Below are positions 1-8,254 of a stretch of 64,000 bases of DNA, piece by piece (within the stretch, counting starts at the first letter, position 1; every line of letters begins with the position of its first letter). The DNA is from Shimia ponticola. Its GTDB lineage: Bacteria; Pseudomonadota; Alphaproteobacteria; Rhodobacterales; Rhodobacteraceae. The translations under genes and the position numbers were made by a program. The stretch is from contig NZ_VCDK01000003.1 of NCBI RefSeq assembly GCF_007995215.1, forward strand, positions 248,001 through 312,000. The letters are read 5' to 3'. The notes beneath the pieces are model-generated. The model did not search any database and had not been told where the DNA came from. It worked only from the letters and a program-made list of their open reading frames with translations.

Positions 1-437
1 TATCCGCGCGCTGTCAGGCGTTTGAACGCCGTGTCGGTATCACGCGCCGCGCGCACACCAAAGACGATCTCGGCCCCATCACGATAGGCATCCAGCATCT
101 GTTCGACGACCGTTGGGTCATCCTGCAAATCGGCATCCATGGATATGGTGACATCGGCATCTGCATTCAGCAGCCCCGCAAGCAACGCCGCCTGATGGCC
201 TTGGTTCTTGCTCAGCCGCAGGCCTGTGGCCCCATGTGTTTTGCGAGCCGCTTCGATTATCTCCCATGTCCGATCGCGTGATCCGTCATCGACCAGCAAG
301 ATTTCGGCGGGCGCTGCGATGCGTCCAGAGTCCAGCAAGCTGTCCGACATCGACCGCAGCGTATCCAACAACGCCGGCAGGGCCTCTTCCTCATTGTAGC
401 ACGGGATGACAAAACTCAGGGTCGGAGCCGATTTCAT
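1..437 (-). CDS. GT2 glycosyltransferase (3' end beyond window)
   Basis: The N-terminal 145 residues of a family 2 glycosyltransferase of the DPM1/GtrB type, which moves a sugar from a nucleotide donor to a polyprenyl phosphate on the inner face of the membrane. The GT-A fold motifs are visible: FVIPCYNEEE near residues 9-18, the VDDGSRDRT segment with Asp50-Asp51, and the metal-binding DAD at 101-103 followed by LQDDP. The frame is open to the left edge, so the C-terminal part, usually one or two membrane helices, is missing. The ATG overlaps the stop of the upstream GtrA-like gene by 4 bases (ATGA), so the two are probably translationally coupled and act together in glycan modification. The family is clear; the sugar is not. 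Confidence 0.9.
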   Translation of the reverse strand, partial: MKSAPTLSFVIPCYNEEEALPALLDTLRSMSDSLLDSGRIAAPAEILLVDDGSRDRTWEIIEAARKTHGATGLRLSKNQGHQAALLAGLLNADADVTISMDADLQDDPTVVEQMLDAYRDGAEIVFGVRAARDTDTAFKRLTARG

Positions 438-895
438 GTGAACACCATCCATTTCATCCCGACAAAGAGCATCGCAGAATAGGTCACCGCACCGATGGCC
501 TGCGCCACCGGATAGGCCAGCCCAAACTGCGCGCCGCCGACGGCGACGGCCAGATTTGCAAGGAATGCCAAAGCCACGAGACAGACAAATCCCAAGGCCG
601 CGCGGCGAACCGCGCCTTGGTGGCGAAAGGTCCAGCGTTTGTTCAGGGCAAAGGAAACTGCCCATCCTATGCCGTAGCCCACGCAGTTGGCCAAAACGAT
701 GCTCGCATCCAACCCGTAAACGCAAATCAGGATCAGCCCATAACCAAGCCCGGTATTCACCACACCGGTCACGCCATAGCGCCAAAGCTGCCCCCAAAGG
801 CTGCGATCTGGATATGTTGGCTGAGCTGCGCTCAAGGTCCCACCCGTTTGCCTGTTTCCAATTTGGGAACAGTCAATCACCGGAATGCGGCACAA
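434..895 (-). CDS. GtrA-like membrane protein
   Basis: A small membrane protein of the GtrA/DPMS family, thought to flip polyprenyl-linked sugars across the membrane for surface glycan modification. About four hydrophobic helices are visible: the GVTGVVNTGLGYG region, then two central helices and a C-terminal one ending at KWMVF. The phrase WAVSFALNKRWTFRH is typical of the family. It sits directly upstream of the GT2 gene with a 4-base overlap, the usual pairing. The start is uncertain. The longest form begins with TTG at 895 and has no clear ribosome binding site; a TTG at 835, preceded by a GGTGGGA stretch, would remove about 20 poorly conserved residues. Confidence 0.85.
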   Translation of the reverse strand: MCRIPVIDCSQIGNRQTGGTLSAAQPTYPDRSLWGQLWRYGVTGVVNTGLGYGLILICVYGLDASIVLANCVGYGIGWAVSFALNKRWTFRHQGAVRRAALGFVCLVALAFLANLAVAVGGAQFGLAYPVAQAIGAVTYSAMLFVGMKWMVFT

Positions 896-923
896 TCTTG
901 GCCGGTTTGCGCCGTTTCAGCGC

Positions 924-2381
924 TTATTGAGCCTCTGTCTCCAGAAGGACAGCCGAAGCAGGCGCAAGGTTCACGCGCTGCGCGCGGTCCTGCTGAGACC
1001 AGATCAACAAGGCAGAGATCGTGTCAGCGCGCAGTCGCGCGAGCAGGATCACCTGCCCCTCCTGCCCGGCCCGAAACGCGGCCTGATCCAGGAACCGGGT
1101 GATCACGCGCGCGTCCTGACCGCTGCTGTCCAAGTCACGAAAGACGGTGCCGGTCGGCACGCCTGCGCGGCGCGCCGTCTGAGCGGTTGAATTCAGACCT
1201 TGTTCAAACGTGACAAGCCCGTGGCCCGTCTCTGCAAGGATGTCAGCAACCTGAGCCACAACCCGGCGGTCGCCGCCAAACCCATTCAACGATCCGTCCA
1301 GAACGGTCGCCGCCGCAGGCACCGATTGCAGGTAGGTCTGAAAGGCTGTTTCCACATCCGCCGGGGCCGCCCCCGCCGGAAGATCGGCAATTAGCGCTAC
1401 TTCATGACCTGCGGCACGATAGGCCTGCATGGCCTGCAGTGCATCCGCCCGTCCGGCGGGCAAAGCAAATGTCAACGGCCCCTCAAAGCCTTGCAGGGCT
1501 GGCAATGCTGCGGCGTCGGCATTTTCATCAATCAAGATGATCGACACCAAAGGGCGGTCATCAAGCCCACCCCAACGGTCGGTCACAGCATTGGTGTCAA
1601 TTGCTCGCGCAACCGGATTGGTTTCGGCGGTATCTCCGATGGACGGCAAACGATTGGTAGTGACGTTCGTGGCACGATCACCAAACCCACCGGCACTGGC
1701 TTGAGGCCGCGGGGCGTCATCCAGTGGATCCGCATCAGTCTCTGCCGTGTCCTCGGTGGTTGCCTCTGGTTCAGGCTCCGCAGTCACGACGGGTTCCGCA
1801 TCATCCTCTTGCACAGAAGTGTCGGTGGCGTCGCTTTCCTGCGCCTGATCCTTATCGCCGGAAGGCGTGTCAGATGGCACCGGCGTTTGAGAAGCCTGCT
1901 CTTGTGACACGTCACTGGAAGGTGTGGTTTCAGGCGAAACCTCTGGCGCTGCCTGCGGTTCCGCTGTCGGCAGGGATGTTGCTTCCTCGGTCGACACCTC
2001 TGGTGTCGCCGGGGCCTCAAGCTGAACCGTGACGCCCGAATCCTGCGGCGTCGCTGGTGGAGGAGCCAGTTCTTGCACGTCCCCCGTCACAGGCACATCC
2101 GCTGACGCCGTGACATCTGATCCCAATGTCGGGGCCGGTGGGGCCGCCGGTGCATCGACCATCGGGGCCGTCCCGGTGTCAGGAGCCTCTTCTGGCTCGG
2201 CGGCGACTTGAGCGGGCTCATCCTCTTTCGCGGTGTCGAAAGCAGAGCCTGCCGGAACCTCAATCACATCCGCCCGCGGCGGCGTGGCTCCGGGCGTTTC
2301 GCCCAGCAAAGACGCCACTGACAGCACGGCGCCGCCAACGACAAATCCCCAGAATGCGCCGAAGATTAACCCGCGTCCCAT
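924..2381 (-). CDS. divergent polysaccharide deacetylase (YibQ-like)
   Basis: A 485-residue exported protein. Residues about 5-25 form an N-terminal membrane anchor or signal (GLIFGAFWGFVVGGAVL). A long low-complexity linker rich in Pro, Ala, Glu and Thr follows to about residue 260. The C-terminal part (RPLVSIILIDENAD onward) is the divergent polysaccharide deacetylase domain (DUF610/YibQ family), with the strand pattern LTFALPAG, HEVALIADLP and GHGLVTFEQGLN. Such proteins are periplasmic and associated with the envelope, and many lack the metal ligands of true NodB deacetylases, so catalysis is uncertain. The gene is divergent from trpG and lies 28 bases upstream of the GtrA-like gene. The linker shows the strong acidic and proline bias of a periplasm-spanning tether. 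Confidence 0.8.
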   Translation of the reverse strand: MGRGLIFGAFWGFVVGGAVLSVASLLGETPGATPPRADVIEVPAGSAFDTAKEDEPAQVAAEPEEAPDTGTAPMVDAPAAPPAPTLGSDVTASADVPVTGDVQELAPPPATPQDSGVTVQLEAPATPEVSTEEATSLPTAEPQAAPEVSPETTPSSDVSQEQASQTPVPSDTPSGDKDQAQESDATDTSVQEDDAEPVVTAEPEPEATTEDTAETDADPLDDAPRPQASAGGFGDRATNVTTNRLPSIGDTAETNPVARAIDTNAVTDRWGGLDDRPLVSIILIDENADAAALPALQGFEGPLTFALPAGRADALQAMQAYRAAGHEVALIADLPAGAAPADVETAFQTYLQSVPAAATVLDGSLNGFGGDRRVVAQVADILAETGHGLVTFEQGLNSTAQTARRAGVPTGTVFRDLDSSGQDARVITRFLDQAAFRAGQEGQVILLARLRADTISALLIWSQQDRAQRVNLAPASAVLLETEAQ

Positions 2382-2439
2382 GGTTTGCTCTCACCCTCTT
2401 TGCGCGCGGTCTGACTCAATCGGACCATGACCTGCGCCT

Positions 2440-2526
2440 GGGGGCCTTGACGCCCCTTTTATTCCCAACGCATCTATACCGCGTTGGGGCGTCCTGTGGA
2501 TAGCCCTGATTAAGAATTGCCCCAAC
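2440..2526 (+). promoter_or_regulatory. structured leader of trpG with alternative pairings
   Basis: The 157-base gap between the deacetylase gene and trpG holds a small GGGGC/GCCCC hairpin followed by TTTT (2441-2460). Three complementary segments follow: CCCAACGC (2464-2471), GCGTTGGGGC (2481-2490) and GCCCCAAC (2519-2526). The middle segment can pair with either the first or the third, but not with both. The third ends 12 bases before the trpG ATG, close to its ribosome binding region. This layout resembles an attenuator or an RNA switch, though the first pair could instead be a DNA operator. Complementarity is read directly; regulation is inference. Confidence 0.4.
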
Positions 2527-2538
2527 CTGGACGGGATC

Positions 2539-3132
2539 ATGCTTCTTCTCATCGATAACTACGACAGTTTCACCTACAACCTTGTCCATTATCTGGGCGA
2601 GTTGGGGGCCGATGTCGAAGTCTGGCGCAACGATGCGCTGACGGTCGAAGACGCGATGGCCAAGAACCCGGCAGGCATTCTCTTGTCCCCTGGTCCCGGC
2701 ACGCCAGAACAATCCGGCATCTGTCTTGGCATGGTCGAAGCCGCAGCCAAGAGCCGCACTCCGTTGATGGGCGTTTGCCTCGGGCATCAATCCATCGGAC
2801 AGGCATTCGGCGGCAAGGTCGAGCGCTGCCACGAGATCGTCCACGGCAAGGTTGGCACCATGCATCACACCGGTCAGGGCCTTTTTGAAGGTTTGCCAAC
2901 ACCGATGCAGGCCACCCGCTATCATTCGCTCATCGTCGACCGCGCGAGCCTGCCAAATAGCTTGACTGTCACAGCCGAGCTGGATGATGGCACCATCATG
3001 GGCTTGCAGCACCACGAGCTTCCGATCCACGGGGTACAATTCCACCCCGAAAGCATCGCCAGCGAACATGGTCACGCCATGCTGCAGAATTTCCTGAACA
3101 CCATGAACACACCAAAGGACGTGGCAGCATGA
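2539..3132 (+). CDS. trpG: anthranilate synthase component II
   Basis: Glutamine amidotransferase subunit of anthranilate synthase, which supplies ammonia to TrpE in the first committed step of tryptophan synthesis. It is a complete class I glutamine amidotransferase of 197 residues, the normal length. It has the N-terminal [18 protein letters not shown], the oxyanion segment LLSPGPGTP, the nucleophile Cys80 in GVCLGHQ and the His169/Glu171 pair in FHPES. The stop codon overlaps the trpD start by 4 bases (ATGA). TrpE is not in the window. The leader upstream carries competing hairpins that may control expression. A role shared with p-aminobenzoate synthesis is possible but not shown. Confidence 0.96.
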   Translation: MLLLIDNYDSFTYNLVHYLGELGADVEVWRNDALTVEDAMAKNPAGILLSPGPGTPEQSGICLGMVEAAAKSRTPLMGVCLGHQSIGQAFGGKVERCHEIVHGKVGTMHHTGQGLFEGLPTPMQATRYHSLIVDRASLPNSLTVTAELDDGTIMGLQHHELPIHGVQFHPESIASEHGHAMLQNFLNTMNTPKDVAA

Positions 3133-4145
3133 GCGACGCGATGAAACCCCTGATCTACGCGGCCTCCGAAGGGCCGCTCAGCCGCGCACAGGCTCAGCAA
3201 GCGTTTGAAATCCTGTTCGAAGGTCAGGCTACTCCGGCGCAGATGGGCGGCCTGTTGATGGCGATGCGCGCACGGGGCGAAAGCGTGTCGGAATACGCCG
3301 CAGCAGCAGCGGTGATGCGTTCGAAGTGCAATGCGGTGAAAGCGCCTGATGGTGCGATGGATATCGTCGGAACTGGCGGTGACGGTATGGGCACGCTGAA
3401 TATCTCGACCGCGACAGCCTTTGTCGTGGCGGGCGCTGGCGTGCCAGTGGCCAAACACGGCAACAAGAACCTGTCGTCTAAATCGGGCGCCGCAGATGCT
3501 CTGGGTCAGATGGGCGTCAACGTCATGGTTGGCCCGGAAGTGGTGGAAAGGGCGCTGGAAGAAGTCGGCATCGGCTTCATGATGGCTCCGATGCATCACC
3601 CGGCAATCCGACATGTTATGCCTGTGCGTCAGGAACTGGGCTGCAAAACGATCTTCAATATCCTCGGCCCGCTCACAAACCCTGCCGGAGCCAAGCGGCA
3701 GTTGACCGGGGCCTTTGCCATCGACCTGATTTTCCCGATGGCCGAAACCCTGCAACAACTCGGCGCAGAAAAGGCATGGTTGGTGCATGGCTCGGACGGC
3801 ACCGACGAAATCACGATCACCGGTCCAACGTCTGTGGCGGCGCTGGATGGCGATGAGATCACCTCTATGCAAGTCCATCCAGAGGACGCCGGCCTGCCCG
3901 TCCACCCGCTCAGCGCGATCCTTGGCGGCAAGCCAGAGGAAAACGGCGTGGCGTTCCGCGCGTTGCTAGAGGGTGAAACCAGCGCCTATCGCGATGCGGT
4001 CCTGCTGAATGCGGCAGCGGCCTTGCTGGTGGCGGATAAGGTCAGCGACCTCAAAGACGGCGTGGCCATGGCCGCCGAAGCCATCGACAGCGGAGCAGCC
4101 AAAGCCAAGGTCGAAGGGCTGGCGCGGGTGACGCGGGGCGAATGA
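3129..4145 (+). CDS. trpD: anthranilate phosphoribosyltransferase
   Basis: Transfers phosphoribose from PRPP to anthranilate, the second step of tryptophan synthesis. At 338 residues it has the family length. Visible motifs are the PRPP-binding [14 protein letters not shown], the [17 protein letters not shown] segment that closes over the substrates, and [10 protein letters not shown]. The start overlaps trpG by 4 bases. Twelve bases after the stop an inverted-repeat element begins, and ung lies beyond it, so trpD is separated from trpC by about 840 bases rather than adjoining it. Confidence 0.96.
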   Translation: MSDAMKPLIYAASEGPLSRAQAQQAFEILFEGQATPAQMGGLLMAMRARGESVSEYAAAAAVMRSKCNAVKAPDGAMDIVGTGGDGMGTLNISTATAFVVAGAGVPVAKHGNKNLSSKSGAADALGQMGVNVMVGPEVVERALEEVGIGFMMAPMHHPAIRHVMPVRQELGCKTIFNILGPLTNPAGAKRQLTGAFAIDLIFPMAETLQQLGAEKAWLVHGSDGTDEITITGPTSVAALDGDEITSMQVHPEDAGLPVHPLSAILGGKPEENGVAFRALLEGETSAYRDAVLLNAAAALLVADKVSDLKDGVAMAAEAIDSGAAKAKVEGLARVTRGE

Positions 4146-4156
4146 TGAGCCCACGA

Positions 4157-4300
4157 GGCGCGTGCGCGCCAAGCCCGACCTCGGGTCGGCCATTCAGCAT
4201 GTCGTATCCTTCGTTCTTTGGAGCATCGACGCCGCTCATACTGCTGTCTGATCAACAAAAGCCCTCCCGGGGGGGAGGTCGGGCTTGGCGCGTGCGCGCC
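4157..4300. repeat. intergenic inverted repeat between trpD and ung
   Basis: Two 26-base arms, 4157-4182 and 4275-4300, are inverted copies of each other with 24 of 26 positions matching. Each contains the near-palindrome GGCGCGTGCGCGCC, and in inverted orientation they share the AAGCCCGACCTC core. Each arm can also form a local hairpin, such as CCGACC/GGTCGG beside the left arm and CCTCCC/GGGAGG beside the right arm. The structure looks like a REP/BIME-type intergenic repeat. I see no transposase or flanking target duplication. It fills the gap between trpD and ung and could act on transcript stability or termination. Confidence 0.6.
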
Positions 4301-4332
4301 GGGGTTGGCGCAGCAGGCCAAGGTTTGGCGGC

Positions 4333-4989
4333 ATGAGTTTGCCGAGCAATTCTTGGAGCGATCTCGGCTTTTTTCACCAAGAATGGCCCGCCCTCCAAAC
4401 CAGCATCGCCGCCGACCCTCGCGACATCTTTCCGCCGGAAGCGGCCCGTTTCCGCGCTCTTGATCTGTGTCCGCCGGAAAAGACCCGCGTCGTCATTTTG
4501 GGTCAGGACCCCTATCACACCCCAGGCAAAGCCGACGGGCTCGCCTTTTCTATCCCCGATACCTTCGGTGGACGCCTCGATGCTCTTGGCAACATCTTCA
4601 AAGAGATACAGACAGACCTCGGTTTCATACGCACCCGGACCGACCTGACCGATTGGGCCAAACAAGGCGTTCTATTGCTAAATACTGCGCTCTCCGTCCC
4701 GTCCGGAACCGCCAAAGGCCACGCCAAAATCGGCTGGGGTCCATTAATCGAGCAAGTCATCACCGAGACCGCAAAACGCCCAACCGCCTACCTTCTCTGG
4801 GGCCGCGATGCCCAATCACGCGCACCGCAGGGCGACCAGCATCTGATCCTGAAACACACCCACCCCTCCCCGCTTTCTGCCTATCGCGGGTTTTTCGGGT
4901 CGCGGCCATTTTCAACCATCAACGAATGGCTTATCCATCGCGACGAGCCGCCCATTGATTGGGTCGGAAAGGGAGACGACCAGACATGA
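4333..4989 (+). CDS. ung: uracil-DNA glycosylase (family 1)
   Basis: Removes uracil from DNA to start base excision repair. It is 218 residues long from the ATG at 4333, chosen because the family N-terminus aligns at SWSDLGFF; the 16 extra codons upstream fall in repeat sequence. Diagnostic motifs are present: the water-activating Asp59 in GQDPYH, the GVLLLN uracil pocket strand, and the DNA-intercalation loop HPSPLSA. The second motif reads [12 protein letters not shown] instead of the more usual HGPGQAHGLSFS, a mild divergence. The gene lies inside the tryptophan gene string and its stop overlaps the trpC start by 4 bases, so it is cotranscribed with biosynthetic genes. No SOS box is seen. 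Confidence 0.95.
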   Translation: MSLPSNSWSDLGFFHQEWPALQTSIAADPRDIFPPEAARFRALDLCPPEKTRVVILGQDPYHTPGKADGLAFSIPDTFGGRLDALGNIFKEIQTDLGFIRTRTDLTDWAKQGVLLLNTALSVPSGTAKGHAKIGWGPLIEQVITETAKRPTAYLLWGRDAQSRAPQGDQHLILKHTHPSPLSAYRGFFGSRPFSTINEWLIHRDEPPIDWVGKGDDQT

Positions 4990-5801
4990 GCACGCCGACC
5001 ATTCTGGATAAGATCAAGACCTACAAGCTCGAAGAGGTCGCTGCCGCGAAAGAGGCGCGCCCCATGGCCGATGTAGAAGCCGCAGCCGGCGCAGCGCCAG
5101 CCGTGCGCCCATTTGCCGAGGCCCTGCAAGACGCCTCGCGCGAGGGATATGGCCTTATCGCAGAGATCAAGAAGGCGTCGCCGTCCAAAGGGTTGATCCG
5201 GGAGGATTTTGATCCCGCAACACTTGCCGCGGCATATGCCGCAGGTGGCGCAACCTGCCTGTCGGTCCTCACCGACACGCCCAGCTTCCAAGGCGCGCCA
5301 GAGTTTCTGGGACAAGCGCGCGAGGCCTGCGAACTGCCCGTGCTGCGCAAGGATTTCCTTTATGACACCTATCAAGTGGCCGAAGCCCGTGCATGGGGGG
5401 CTGACTGTATTCTGATCATCATGGCCTCCGTCAGCGACATGCAGGCGCAAGAGCTGGAAGAGGCCGCGATCCGCTGGGGGATGGATGTACTCGTCGAGGT
5501 TCACAACGAAGAGGAACTCGATCGTGCCGCCGCGTTGAAATCGCCCCTTCTTGGCGTGAATAACCGCGACTTGAACACGTTCGAGGTATCGCTCGACACG
5601 ACGAAACGCCTTGCACGTTTGGCAGAGCCGGAACGTCACCTTGTGGCCGAAAGCGGGCTGTTTACGCCAGAAGACCTCGCTGACCTTGCCCAGTTCGGCG
5701 CCCGCAGTTTCCTGATTGGTGAAAGCCTCATGCGGCAGGACGATGTGACCGCAGCAACCCGCACGATCCTTGCCAATCCTCTGACAGCGACCCCTTTCTG
5801 A
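4986..5801 (+). CDS. trpC: indole-3-glycerol phosphate synthase
   Basis: Closes the indole ring from carboxyphenylaminodeoxyribulose phosphate. It is a 271-residue TIM barrel without a fused TrpF domain. Motifs seen are [12 protein letters not shown] (catalytic Glu and Lys), [37 protein letters not shown] and VAESG. The start is the ATG at 4986, which overlaps the ung stop; a longer reading from 4959 adds residues from the ung frame region with no family similarity. The stop shares a base with the moaC start (TGATG), continuing the tightly packed operon. Confidence 0.96.
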   Translation: MSTPTILDKIKTYKLEEVAAAKEARPMADVEAAAGAAPAVRPFAEALQDASREGYGLIAEIKKASPSKGLIREDFDPATLAAAYAAGGATCLSVLTDTPSFQGAPEFLGQAREACELPVLRKDFLYDTYQVAEARAWGADCILIIMASVSDMQAQELEEAAIRWGMDVLVEVHNEEELDRAAALKSPLLGVNNRDLNTFEVSLDTTKRLARLAEPERHLVAESGLFTPEDLADLAQFGARSFLIGESLMRQDDVTAATRTILANPLTATPF

Positions 5802-6277
5802 TGGCCGAGCTTTCTCACTTCGACGCCTCCGGGCAGGCCCATATGGTCGATGTCTCGGAAAAAGAAATCACATCGCGCATCGCGGTGGCTGAGACGACCG
5901 TAACCATGGCCTCGGCAACTATGGATCATGTTCTGGCCGGGACCGCCAAAAAGGGCGATGTGCTCGGTACCGCACGTCTGGCCGGGATCATGGCGGCCAA
6001 GAAGACAGCCGACCTCATTCCGCTCTGCCATCCTTTGCCGATTACAAAGGTCGGCATCGAACTGACCCCGGACGAAACGACATCGACGGTGCGTATCGAA
6101 GCAACGGTGAAAACCACAGGTCAGACAGGCGTTGAGATGGAGGCTTTGACAGCCGCCTCGGTCGCGGCACTGACGCTTTATGACATGCTCAAAGCCGTCG
6201 ACAAAAACATGGTCATTAGCGGCACGCGCGTCATCCTGAAGGACGGCGGCAAATCCGGCCGGTACGAGGCCGTATGA
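5801..6277 (+). CDS. moaC: cyclic pyranopterin monophosphate synthase
   Basis: Works with MoaA to convert GTP to cyclic pyranopterin monophosphate, the first stage of molybdenum cofactor synthesis. It is 158 residues, normal length. The N-terminus [16 protein letters not shown], the segment [10 protein letters not shown] and the region [24 protein letters not shown] are diagnostic. Overlaps join it to trpC (1 base) and moeA (4 bases), so tryptophan and molybdopterin genes share a transcript. This arrangement is common in Rhodobacterales. Confidence 0.96.
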   Translation: MAELSHFDASGQAHMVDVSEKEITSRIAVAETTVTMASATMDHVLAGTAKKGDVLGTARLAGIMAAKKTADLIPLCHPLPITKVGIELTPDETTSTVRIEATVKTTGQTGVEMEALTAASVAALTLYDMLKAVDKNMVISGTRVILKDGGKSGRYEAV

Positions 6278-7449
6278 TCTCGGTGACCGAGGCGCTCGAC
6301 GCGCTTTTTGCGTTGGCCGAGCCACTAAACATCGAAACAGTTGGTCTGCGCGCAGCGAATGGCCGGGTTCTGGCCCAAACCGTCCATGCCCGCCGCACGC
6401 AACCGCCGTTTTCCGCCTCGGCCATGGATGGCTACGCAGTGCGCAGCGTGGATGCCGACGAGGGTGCTGTTCTGACCGTAATTGGCGAAGCCGCCGCCGG
6501 CCATGCCTATGCCGGCAGTCTTGGTGCCGGAGAGGCCGTGCGTATCTTTACCGGTGCGCCCCTGCCCGCCGGCGCAGACCAGATCGTGATCCAAGAGGAC
6601 ACCACGCGCACCGGCGATACGATCACAGTGACCTTCCAAGGGACCAAAGGCGACCACGTGCGCCCTGCTGGTGGGGATTTCGCAGAAGGCACAGCACTGG
6701 ACGCGCCACGGCGGTTGAGACCAAATGACATCGCGCTGCTTGCCGCGATGAACATCGCAGAGGTCCCTGTCACGCGCCGCCCAAAGGTTGCCATCATGGC
6801 CACTGGCGACGAATTGGTCATGCCCGGTGAAAGCCCCGGCCCCGATCAGATCATCGCATCCAACAGCTTCGGGCTTGAGGCGATGTTGCGGAACGCCGGG
6901 GCCGAGACGCGTATGCTCCCAATCGCACGCGACACTGCAGACAGTCTTGAATCGGCCTTCCGATTTGCACGCGGGGCCGATCTGGTCATTACCATCGGCG
7001 GCGCATCTGTGGGCGACCATGATCTTGTGGGGCCCGTGGCTGAAAAGCTTGGGATGGATCGCAGTTTCTACAAAATTGCCATGCGCCCCGGTAAACCTTT
7101 GATGGCTGGCCGACTGGGACGCCAGATGATGATCGGTTTGCCCGGCAATCCGGTCAGCGCCATGGTCTGTGGACAAGTCTTTGTGCGCCCCGTGATTGAT
7201 GTAATGCTGGGACTGCCTGCGCAGGCTGCCACCCGACTTGCCGCGCCTCTTGCCCATGATATCCCGGCGAACGGACCGCGCGAACACTATATGCGCGCCG
7301 TGATCAAAGACGGTGCTTTGACGGTTTTCGAACGTCAGGATAGTTCCCTGCTGAGCGTTCTCTCGAACGCCAACGCACTCGCGATACGCCCGCCCAAGGA
7401 TGAGGCGCGAAAGGCCGGTGATGTTCTGGACTACCTTCCATTGTCCTGA
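6274..7449 (+). CDS. moeA: molybdopterin molybdenumtransferase
   Basis: Inserts molybdate into adenylated molybdopterin to finish the molybdenum cofactor. At 391 residues it is full length. The N-terminal domain has [11 protein letters not shown]. The MoCF-like domain has [11 protein letters not shown] near residue 175 and the [11 protein letters not shown] loop that binds the pterin. PGKPLMAGR and [11 protein letters not shown] follow, then the short C-terminal beta domain. It overlaps moaC by 4 bases. The next gene, lexA, has its own promoter 5 bases after this stop. Confidence 0.95.
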   Translation: MISVTEALDALFALAEPLNIETVGLRAANGRVLAQTVHARRTQPPFSASAMDGYAVRSVDADEGAVLTVIGEAAAGHAYAGSLGAGEAVRIFTGAPLPAGADQIVIQEDTTRTGDTITVTFQGTKGDHVRPAGGDFAEGTALDAPRRLRPNDIALLAAMNIAEVPVTRRPKVAIMATGDELVMPGESPGPDQIIASNSFGLEAMLRNAGAETRMLPIARDTADSLESAFRFARGADLVITIGGASVGDHDLVGPVAEKLGMDRSFYKIAMRPGKPLMAGRLGRQMMIGLPGNPVSAMVCGQVFVRPVIDVMLGLPAQAATRLAAPLAHDIPANGPREHYMRAVIKDGALTVFERQDSSLLSVLSNANALAIRPPKDEARKAGDVLDYLPLS

Positions 7450-7453
7450 GCGG

Positions 7454-7501
7454 TTGACACAAAACAAGAACATCCTTAGAACGAACGCAAAACGCCCGTT
7501 C
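7454..7501 (+). promoter_or_regulatory. lexA promoter with LexA (SOS) box
   Basis: A consensus -35 TTGACA (7454-7459), a 17-base spacer and a -10-like TAGAAC (7477-7482) lie just after moeA. Inside the spacer and -10 is GAACATCCTTAGAAC (7468-7482), an exact match to the alphaproteobacterial LexA box GAAC-N7-GAAC. A second, inverted GAAC (7483-7486) / GTTC (7498-7501) pair follows immediately. LexA bound here would block RNA polymerase, giving autorepression that is relieved by DNA damage. Confidence 0.85.
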
Positions 7502-7541
7502 TGAAGATGGTTTTTTGCGGGCCGAGCAGTGGAGGCCCATG

Positions 7542-8237
7542 ATGCTGACGCAAAAGCAAAAAGACCTTTTGAACTTTATCAATGATCGTTTGCAGCGGGA
7601 CGGCGTGCCGCCCAGCTTTGACGAGATGAAAGAGGCGCTGGATTTGCGCTCGAAATCCGGAATCCACCGCCTGATTACGGCGCTTGAAGAGCGCGGTTTC
7701 ATCCGCCGCATGGCCCATCGCGCCCGCGCCATCGAGATCGTGAAACTGCCTGAGGCCATGGGCGAACCACCGCGTAGCTTTAAGCCACGCGTGATCGAAG
7801 GGGATCGCCCCGACAGTACGCCACCGGCAGCCATGTCAGTTGGCAGCGCCGCAGCAGTCGAGCTGCCCAAGATGGGTAAGATTGCAGCCGGTGTCCCGAT
7901 TGAGGCCATCAGCAATCAGCAAGATACCGTTGCCGTTCCCGGCCACATGCTCTCGGGTCAGGGCGAACATTATGCGCTTGAGGTCAAAGGCGACTCGATG
8001 ATCGACGCCGGGATCAACAATGGCGATGTTGTCGTCATCCGCGAGACATCAAATGCAGACAATGGCGATATTGTGGTGGCGCTTGTCGATGGTCATGAGG
8101 CAACGCTGAAACGCTATCGCCGCAAGGGATCGACCATCGCGCTTGAGGCCGCGAACCCGGCCTATCAAACCCAGATGTATTCCGAAGATCAGGTTAAGGT
8201 GCAGGGCCGCTTGGTCGGTTTGATCCGCACCTACTAA
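7542..8237 (+). CDS. lexA: LexA repressor
   Basis: Transcriptional repressor of the SOS regulon that cleaves itself when RecA filaments form. The 231-residue protein has an N-terminal winged helix ([16 protein letters not shown] to [12 protein letters not shown]), a linker, and the S24 peptidase domain. That domain carries the cleavage site Ala116-Gly117 (IAAGVP), nucleophile Ser152 in KGDSMIDAG and general-base Lys190 in HEATLKR. The ATG at 7542 is chosen over 7539 and 7515 because GGAGG at 7531-7535 has suitable spacing and family members begin MLTxKQ. Its own promoter carries an SOS box, and a second one lies before uvrA. Confidence 0.97.
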   Translation: MLTQKQKDLLNFINDRLQRDGVPPSFDEMKEALDLRSKSGIHRLITALEERGFIRRMAHRARAIEIVKLPEAMGEPPRSFKPRVIEGDRPDSTPPAAMSVGSAAAVELPKMGKIAAGVPIEAISNQQDTVAVPGHMLSGQGEHYALEVKGDSMIDAGINNGDVVVIRETSNADNGDIVVALVDGHEATLKRYRRKGSTIALEAANPAYQTQMYSEDQVKVQGRLVGLIRTY

Positions 8238-8254
8238 ACCTTGCTTCGATCGGT

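Noticed and set aside
2447-2480. A trpG promoter made of TTGACG (2447-2452) and TATACC (2475-2480)
   Set aside because: The spacer would be 22 bases, too long for a sigma-70 promoter.
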